Positions 1 to 5,257 of a stretch of 5,257 nt of DNA are shown one piece after another. The notes below the pieces were generated by a model. It saw only the letters and a list, made by a program, of their open reading frames with translations, searched no databases and was not told the DNA's origin. Source of the stretch: Chloroflexota bacterium (lineage in GTDB: Bacteria; Chloroflexota; Limnocylindria; Limnocylindrales; CSP1-4); contig JACCQX010000126.1 in NCBI GenBank assembly GCA_013813905.1, forward strand, positions 1 through 5,257. The letters are read 5' to 3'. The position numbers were made by a program, and so were the translations under genes. Positions within the stretch are counted from its first letter, which is position 1, and every line of letters begins with the position of its first letter.

Positions 1-93
1 GAGCGCGATCTGGACCTCCGGCGAGCCGGTATCACCCTCTTGGGCGGCGTACTCGCTGATCACAGTGTCCTTCGTTTCCCGCGTAAGCGGCAC
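1..93 (-). CDS. rpsO: 30S ribosomal protein S15, N-terminal 31 residues (rest off window)
   Basis: S15 is a primary 16S rRNA-binding protein of the 30S platform; the family is about 89 residues, so about one third is present. The visible part reads MPLTRETKDTVISEYAAQ followed by EGDTGSPEVQIAL, where DTGSPEVQ is the S15 signature. Two starts compete. The ATG at 108 has AAGAAGG touching it with no spacing and would add MVEDQ to the protein. The GTG at 93 has a perfect GGAGG 5 bases upstream and gives the family's usual M-x-L-T beginning, so it is preferred. The gene is the last in the cluster here; pnp would be expected after it. Spacing from ribF is about 70 bases, the largest in the window, which fits the separate control often seen for S15. 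Confidence 0.93.
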   Translation of the reverse strand, partial: MPLTRETKDTVISEYAAQEGDTGSPEVQIAL

Positions 94-107
94 CTGGTCC
101 TCCACCA
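79..107 (-). promoter_or_regulatory. Possible pair of small hairpins around the rpsO start
   Basis: Read on the minus strand, TGGT (107-104) can pair with ACCA (98-95), leaving exactly GGAGG as a five-base loop. Just after the GTG, CCGC (90-87) can pair with GCGG (82-79) across a TTAC loop. Four-base stems are common by chance in GC-rich DNA. The placement round the ribosome binding site and start is what makes it notable, since S15 is known to repress its own translation through leader structures in several bacteria. Not proven from one sequence. Confidence 0.25.
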
Positions 108-162
108 TCCTTCTTCTGCTAGTTCGCGGGCAGTCTAACAGGCGTTCGAATTCGCGGCTATC
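94..162 (-). other. ribF-rpsO intergenic leader
   Basis: This is the only intergenic space longer than 8 bases. It shows no stem with a T-run, so no intrinsic terminator, and rpsO is probably read through from ribF. TTAGACT near 132-138 (minus strand) could pass for a poor -10 element, but no convincing -35 lies at the right distance. A 7-base direct repeat (CCGCGAA on the minus strand) occurs at 157-151 and 129-123; its meaning is unknown. Confidence 0.4.
99..103 (-). promoter_or_regulatory. Ribosome binding site GGAGG that decides the rpsO start
   Basis: On the minus strand GGAGG (103 to 99) is followed by ACCAG and the GTG at 93. The site is fully complementary to the anti-Shine-Dalgarno core at a normal spacing of 5 bases. 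It lies inside the longer ATG-started version of the frame, which argues against that version. Confidence 0.75.
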
Positions 163-1134
163 TCAGCCTGACGCGGCCAGGATCCGGCGTGCGCGGCTCG
201 CATCACGGTCCATCTGCAGGATCAACTCCTCCACTGACTCGAAGCGGCGTTCGCCACGCTGACGCCGGACGAACTCCACGCGCAGGCGCTGCCCGTACAG
301 ATCCTCATCGAAGTCGAAGAGGTGCACCTCCAGCAACCGCACCCCTTTGTTGGCGAAGGTGGGCCGGACCCCCAGCGACGCCACACCGAGCGCGGTACGC
401 AGGGGATGCAACGGGTGATCGCCTCCCCAGCTGACACGGGTGGCGTAGACGCCGTTGGGTGGCAGCACGACCGGCTCGGCAAAGGCCAGGTTGGCCGTCG
501 GGTAGCCCAGCTCGCGGCCGCGCCGGTCGCCAGGCACGACCTCGCCCGTCACCGCGTAGCGGCGCCCCAACAGCCGAGCAGCACTCGCCAGCTGCCCCGC
601 CTCGATGAGCTGCCGGATGCGGGTGCTGGAGACACGCTCGCCGCCCAGCTCCAGCGACTGGGACTCGGCGAGGGCGAGACCTCTCTCATCGGAGAGTTTC
701 CGGACCCGGTCGAGCGTCCCTTGGCGGTCTCGACCGAAGGCGCTCTCCGGACTCATCACCAGGCCGACCAGGTCGCGCCCGCGGGCCAGTCGGTCGATGA
801 ACTCCTCCGCCGACTGGGCCGCGAACTCCCGGTCGAAGCGCTGCACCACGATGAGCTGCCCACCCATGGCGCGGAGGCGGGCCAGGCGCTCGGCGGGGTC
901 GCAGAGCAGGAGCGGCGGCGTGCCGCGCAGCACCGCTTCGGGATGAGGCTCGAAGGTGATGACCGTGGCCACGGCCCTGAGCCGCTCGGCCGTCAGGGCC
1001 AGGGTACGCAGGATCGCCGCGTGACCGCGGTGCGGACCATCGAAGACACCCAGGGTGGCTACGAAGTGCAGATCCCCTGGCAGATCATCGATGCCCGCCA
1101 CCCGCTCCACGCCGGTGTCCGCCACGCGTGACAT
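163..1134 (-). CDS. ribF: Bifunctional riboflavin kinase / FMN adenylyltransferase (FAD synthetase)
   Basis: RibF phosphorylates riboflavin to FMN and adenylates FMN to FAD. The 323-residue length matches the family (E. coli 313). The N-terminal adenylyltransferase domain shows GVFDGPHRGH at 29-38, FEPHP at 61-65 and SSTRIR at 169-174. The C-terminal kinase domain shows GRELGYPTANL at 206-216, with the PTAN metal/phosphate motif, PNGVYA at 227-231, GVRPTF at 255-260 and LLEVHLFDF at 267-275, where E269 matches the catalytic Glu of characterised enzymes, then ERRFES. The usual GxDFRFG loop reads SPESAFG at 128-134. The ATG at 1134, 5 bases after the truB stop, has no obvious ribosome binding site and is probably translated by coupling. 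The frame stays open upstream to 1548, but that part lies inside truB and has no family similarity, so it was excluded. The stop TGA is at 165-163. Confidence 0.97.
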   Translation of the reverse strand: MSRVADTGVERVAGIDDLPGDLHFVATLGVFDGPHRGHAAILRTLALTAERLRAVATVITFEPHPEAVLRGTPPLLLCDPAERLARLRAMGGQLIVVQRFDREFAAQSAEEFIDRLARGRDLVGLVMSPESAFGRDRQGTLDRVRKLSDERGLALAESQSLELGGERVSSTRIRQLIEAGQLASAARLLGRRYAVTGEVVPGDRRGRELGYPTANLAFAEPVVLPPNGVYATRVSWGGDHPLHPLRTALGVASLGVRPTFANKGVRLLEVHLFDFDEDLYGQRLRVEFVRRQRGERRFESVEELILQMDRDASRARRILAASG

Positions 1135-1139
1135 GGTGG

Positions 1140-2081
1140 TCAGCGACCGGGCGCCACGAAGACCTTCTCCGGATGCAGCCTGCCTCCGTCGTGACGAGCC
1201 ATCGCCGCCAACCGTCCCTCTCCGTCCACGACGCGCAGCAGCCCCGACGGGCCGGAGGAGAGTTCGCTGGTGCCACGGTGCCGGACCGCCTGGCCCTTGG
1301 CCAGCGTGGCCAGATCCTCCGCGCTCAGCTCCAGGCGCGGGTACGCTTCGAGGCCCACGTCCGGCGCGAGGAGCAGCTCGCCAGCCCGGTCCTCGGCCAG
1401 CACGCGCCGGGCGGTATCGAGCGAGTGCGCATCCTCGATCCGAAAGGGACCGCTCGCCGTGCGTGTCAGGGCCGCAAGATATGCGCCGGAGCCCAGGCGC
1501 TCGCCCAGATCGCGGGCGATGGCCCGGACATAGGTCCCGGCCGAACAACGGACCTCGAGGGTCGCCGTAGGGCGCGACGGATCGGCGCCGTCCCAGGCCA
1601 CCAGGTCCAGCGACCGGATCTCGACGCGACGCGGCTTGAGCTCCGGCTTCTCGCCGTGTCGCGCCATCTCGTATGCTCGGCGCCCCGCGATGCGCACTGC
1701 CGAGTGATCGGGCGGGACCTGCTCGATCCAGCCACGCAGCGACCCCAGAGCGGCCCCCACGGTCTCGCGCTCCGGAGGGAGTGCCTCGGAGGGCGTCAGC
1801 TCGCCGTCCAGGTCATCGGTCGTGGAGCGTGCCCCGAAGACGACCAACGCGCGATAGGCCTTCTCGTCGGCCATGTGGTACTCCACTATGCGCGTCGCCC
1901 TGCCCAGGAAGACGGGCAGCACGCCCGCTGCGAACGGGTCGAGCGTCCCGCCGTGTCCCACGCGCCGCACTCCCGAGAGCCGGCGCACCAGGGCCACGAT
2001 GTCGTGCGAGGTGGGGCCGATGGGCTTGTCCAGGACCAGCACGCCGTCCAGCCCCGGGTCGACCGGCTCCCGTCTGGTCAC
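1140..2081 (-). CDS. truB: tRNA pseudouridine(55) synthase TruB
   Basis: TruB converts U55 in the T-loop of nearly all tRNAs to pseudouridine and acts as a tRNA folding chaperone. The 313-residue product carries GVLVLDKP at 13-20, the catalytic block GHGGTLDP at 42-49 with the nucleophile D48, Y76 in EKAYRALV, PPDHSAVRIAGRRAYEMAR from 123 (Arg where Lys is common after SA), and RCSAGTYVRAIARDLG from 178. Residues from about 248 form the small PUA-like C-terminal domain. The start is GTG at 2081. With it, D48 and the GVL(L/V)LDKP block fall at the same numbers as in E. coli TruB, which supports the choice. No clear Shine-Dalgarno is visible; the start follows the nrnA TGA after a single C, so translation probably depends on reinitiation by ribosomes finishing nrnA. 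The stop lies 5 bases before ribF. Confidence 0.97.
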   Translation of the reverse strand: MTRREPVDPGLDGVLVLDKPIGPTSHDIVALVRRLSGVRRVGHGGTLDPFAAGVLPVFLGRATRIVEYHMADEKAYRALVVFGARSTTDDLDGELTPSEALPPERETVGAALGSLRGWIEQVPPDHSAVRIAGRRAYEMARHGEKPELKPRRVEIRSLDLVAWDGADPSRPTATLEVRCSAGTYVRAIARDLGERLGSGAYLAALTRTASGPFRIEDAHSLDTARRVLAEDRAGELLLAPDVGLEAYPRLELSAEDLATLAKGQAVRHRGTSELSSGPSGLLRVVDGEGRLAAMARHDGGRLHPEKVFVAPGR

Positions 2082-2082
2082 G

Positions 2083-3201
2083 TCAGGCGTCGGGCGAGGC
2101 GGAGGTGAGCCGCCCGGGGTTCGGCGAAGCAGCAGCGCTCGGCTCCGGGTCGGGCAGCGCGCGGATGAGCCGCTCGGCCTCGGCCAGGACGACCGCGCGC
2201 GCCTCGGTCACCGGGCGGTCGATGGTCGCCCCGGCGGCACGGGCGTGCCCTCCCCCACCGAAGCGCCCAGTCAGGACCGTGGCATCGACACCGCCGTCCT
2301 TGGTACGGACGCTGATACGCGAGGTCGGCCCCAGATCCTTGAAGACGATGGCGACCTCGCCGCTCTCCGACTGAGCGAGCAGGTCGATGAGGCCCTCCGA
2401 GTGCGCCGCGGTGGCTCCCGTCGCGCTCAGGTCGTCGGGCAGCAGCGTGGACCACACCAGACGTCCCTCCAGCGACGTCTCGAGACGGGCCAGCACGCGT
2501 CCGAAGAGCTGCAGTTGGAGGTTCGGCTTCGTGCGGTAGAGCCGCTTGGCGATCTCATACAGGGGCGCGCCGGCCGCGCGCAGCTCGGAGGCCACGCGGA
2601 GCGTGCGGGCGGTCGTATTGGGGTGTTGGAAGTTGGCCGTGTCGATGACCACGCCGGCCATCAGGTTGGCCGCCAGCGCGCCGTCTGCCGCGCCGAATGG
2701 GACGCCCAATCTACCCGCCAGCAGGGTGCCCATCTCGCAGGTCGCCGCCGCCTCGGCGTCCACCCAGTCCACGACGCCGAAGCCTCGGTTCGAGACGTGG
2801 TGATCGATGTTGACGATGGGCACGCGCCCGAACAGATCGGCATGGTCGGTCAACACGGAGCCGACGCGCTCCAGCTCCCCGCAGTCACCAACGACGATGA
2901 GATCGTACTCGAGCTCGGGATCCGGTCCCTGCCGGAATCGCTCCAGCTGCGGAAGGAAGTCGTACATGTTCGGTACGGGATCGGCACAGACCGGCGTGCC
3001 GCGTCCGCCGAGATGCTCCACCATCAGCGCCGTAGCCAGGGCCGAGCCCAGCGCATCGGCCTCTGGATCACGGTGACAGACGGTCATCACCGTGCGGGCT
3101 TCCCTGATCCGCTGCACGACGGCAGAGGGTACCGACGCGATGTCCAGCGCGGTCAAGGCGGCGAGAGCGGTCGGCCCGTCGGGAGCACCGCCGGGGATCA
3201 A
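2083..3201 (-). CDS. nrnA: DHH/DHHA1 phosphoesterase, NrnA-type oligoribonuclease / pAp phosphatase
   Basis: NrnA-type enzymes degrade 2-5 nt RNA and dephosphorylate pAp using Mn-dependent DHH chemistry; which activity dominates here is inference. The 372-residue protein has motif I HRDPEADALGS at 43-53, motif II VVGDCGE with D106, motif III NIDHH at 131-135, motif IV VVIDTANF with D187, and the DHHA1 substrate motif GGGHARAAG at 316-324, preceded by SRISVR at 294-299. Motif I usually reads HxxPDxD, so residue 47 is Glu where a metal-binding Asp is normal. The last 23 residues are a Pro/Ala/Ser-rich tail. The start is TTG at 3201, chosen because GAAAGG lies 7 bases upstream and it makes a TTGA overlap with the rbfA stop; another TTG at 3156 has no such site. 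It sits between rbfA and truB, as its homologues do in many bacteria. It could instead act on a cyclic dinucleotide product, but no PAS, GGDEF or membrane segment is present, so it is not GdpP. Confidence 0.9.
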   Translation of the reverse strand: MIPGGAPDGPTALAALTALDIASVPSAVVQRIREARTVMTVCHRDPEADALGSALATALMVEHLGGRGTPVCADPVPNMYDFLPQLERFRQGPDPELEYDLIVVGDCGELERVGSVLTDHADLFGRVPIVNIDHHVSNRGFGVVDWVDAEAAATCEMGTLLAGRLGVPFGAADGALAANLMAGVVIDTANFQHPNTTARTLRVASELRAAGAPLYEIAKRLYRTKPNLQLQLFGRVLARLETSLEGRLVWSTLLPDDLSATGATAAHSEGLIDLLAQSESGEVAIVFKDLGPTSRISVRTKDGGVDATVLTGRFGGGGHARAAGATIDRPVTEARAVVLAEAERLIRALPDPEPSAAASPNPGRLTSASPDA

Positions 3202-3695
3202 TGCCGGGCCTTTCGGACGGCGTCACGCGGCCGGGGCGGACGTCTCCGCCGAGGCGCGAGCGTCCCGGCGGCGGCCTCGTCCGCCATGAAGGGCTCCTCC
3301 ACGGGCCGCGGACCGGGAGTCGGCAGCGACTCGGTCAGCGCATGATCGGACGGCTCTTCGCCACGCTCCAGCTCATCGAGCAGGCGCAGCACGCGCGTGC
3401 CTCTTTCCACGGATTCGTCGTAGCGGACGTGGAGCTGCGGTATCCGACGCATACGCAGCGGGGCGAGCCGTCCTCGAACGAAGGACATGGCCCGCGCCAG
3501 CCCGCGCAGCGACTCGCGCCGCTCCTCGGGTGTGCCGATGATGGAGACCCAGACCGTGGCGTGGCTCAGGTCGCGGGTGACCTCCACATGGGTGATGGTC
3601 ACGAAGCCGATGCGCGGATCCTGGACGTCCCGTGACAGGATCGCGCCGATCTCCTCTCGCAGCAGCTCGTCGAGACGCTCCGTGCGTCCGCTCAT
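3198..3695 (-). CDS. rbfA: Ribosome-binding factor A (30S maturation), with long basic C-terminal tail
   Basis: RbfA is a small KH-fold protein that binds free 30S subunits and helps mature the 5' end of 16S rRNA (family knowledge). The 165-residue protein starts MSGRTERLDELLREEI. The family core DPRIGFVTITHVEV is at 26-39, then TRDLSHATVWVS to residue 51, and the second half has LR..L...RMRRIPQLHVRYDES at about 74-95, ending in the usual helix near residue 111. The rest, 112-165, is an extra tail: acidic and Pro-rich first, then RRRRPPRPR at 149-157. E. coli RbfA has 133 residues, so the tail is about 30-50 longer. The ATG at 3695 was chosen because GAGGGG lies just upstream and the family N-terminus aligns; the frame runs 35 codons further up but that stretch overlaps infB and is not RbfA-like. 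The stop TGA overlaps the nrnA start. Confidence 0.95.
   Translation of the reverse strand: MSGRTERLDELLREEIGAILSRDVQDPRIGFVTITHVEVTRDLSHATVWVSIIGTPEERRESLRGLARAMSFVRGRLAPLRMRRIPQLHVRYDESVERGTRVLRLLDELERGEEPSDHALTESLPTPGPRPVEEPFMADEAAAGTLAPRRRRPPRPRDAVRKARH
3209..3214 (-). promoter_or_regulatory. Ribosome binding site supporting the TTG start of nrnA
   Basis: GAAAGG on the minus strand lies inside the last codons of rbfA, 7 bases before the TTG at 3201. It is a moderate match to the anti-Shine-Dalgarno sequence and the best one near any possible start of this gene. Confidence 0.5.
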
Positions 3696-3699
3696 GGCG

Positions 3700-3703
3700 C
3701 CCC

Positions 3704-3705
<2 letters not shown>
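3700..3705 (-). promoter_or_regulatory. rbfA ribosome binding site overlapping the infB stop
   Basis: On the minus strand the infB stop TGA (3706-3704) runs into GAGGGG, which ends 4 bases before the rbfA ATG at 3695. The site sits within the termination footprint of infB, so translation of the two genes is likely coupled. It supports the ATG over longer upstream starts. Confidence 0.65.

Positions 3706-5257
<1,552 letters not shown>

Noticed and set aside
142..157. Palindromic stretch (CGAATTCG at 147-154) as a terminator or operator after ribF
   Set aside because: The symmetry is only 8 bases with no loop and no T-run follows, so it does not look like an intrinsic terminator, and no known operator matches.
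1135..1548. Upstream extension of ribF (138 extra codons) suggesting a fused N-terminal domain
   Set aside because: It overlaps the 3' part of truB in another frame, has no family similarity, and the RibF fold starts normally after the ATG at 1134.
1873..3345. A 490-codon plus-strand open frame, and others at 1128-2108 and 322-1131
   Set aside because: They lie antisense to nrnA, truB and ribF, which have full family motifs. Their translations are Arg/Gly/Ala-rich with no recognisable domain, as expected for shadows in GC-rich DNA.

Overview
The window is a dense, high-GC (roughly two thirds G+C by eye) piece of bacterial chromosome. It carries one co-directional gene cluster, entirely on the minus strand. 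Read in the direction of transcription (right to left), the order is infB (3' part) > rbfA > nrnA-like DHH phosphoesterase > truB > ribF > rpsO (5' part). This is the classic translation and ribosome-maturation cluster of many bacteria, normally preceded by nusA and followed by pnp; both would lie outside the window. All genes are chromosomal housekeeping genes with family motifs in place. I see no mobile element, phage gene, tRNA, rRNA or CRISPR array. The phylum cannot be settled from this sequence. The GC content, the DHH gene between rbfA and truB and the variant RibF motif give only a loose impression of Gemmatimonadota or another high-GC lineage.

Layout. 3704-5257: translation initiation factor IF2, cut at its N-terminus by the window edge. 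3198-3695: RbfA, a 30S maturation factor with a long basic C-terminal tail. 2083-3201: DHH/DHHA1 phosphoesterase of the NrnA type, starting with TTG in a TTGA overlap with the rbfA stop. 1140-2081: TruB, tRNA U55 pseudouridine synthase, GTG start one base after the nrnA stop. 163-1134: RibF, bifunctional riboflavin kinase/FMN adenylyltransferase. 1-93: N-terminus of ribosomal protein S15, cut by the left edge. Junctions between the first five genes run from a 4-base overlap to an 8-base gap, so they are almost certainly one transcript with translational coupling. The only larger gap (about 70 bases, 94-162) precedes rpsO and may hold a leader or weak promoter.

Together the genes cover initiator-tRNA delivery (IF2), 30S maturation (RbfA), nanoRNA and pAp clean-up (NrnA), tRNA modification (TruB), flavin cofactor synthesis (RibF) and a primary 30S assembly protein (S15). 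I found no evidence for an undescribed system. The points most worth a second look are the rpsO start with its Shine-Dalgarno in a possible hairpin loop, a divergent loop in the RibF adenylyltransferase domain, a Glu in place of a metal-binding Asp in the DHH protein, and the RbfA tail.
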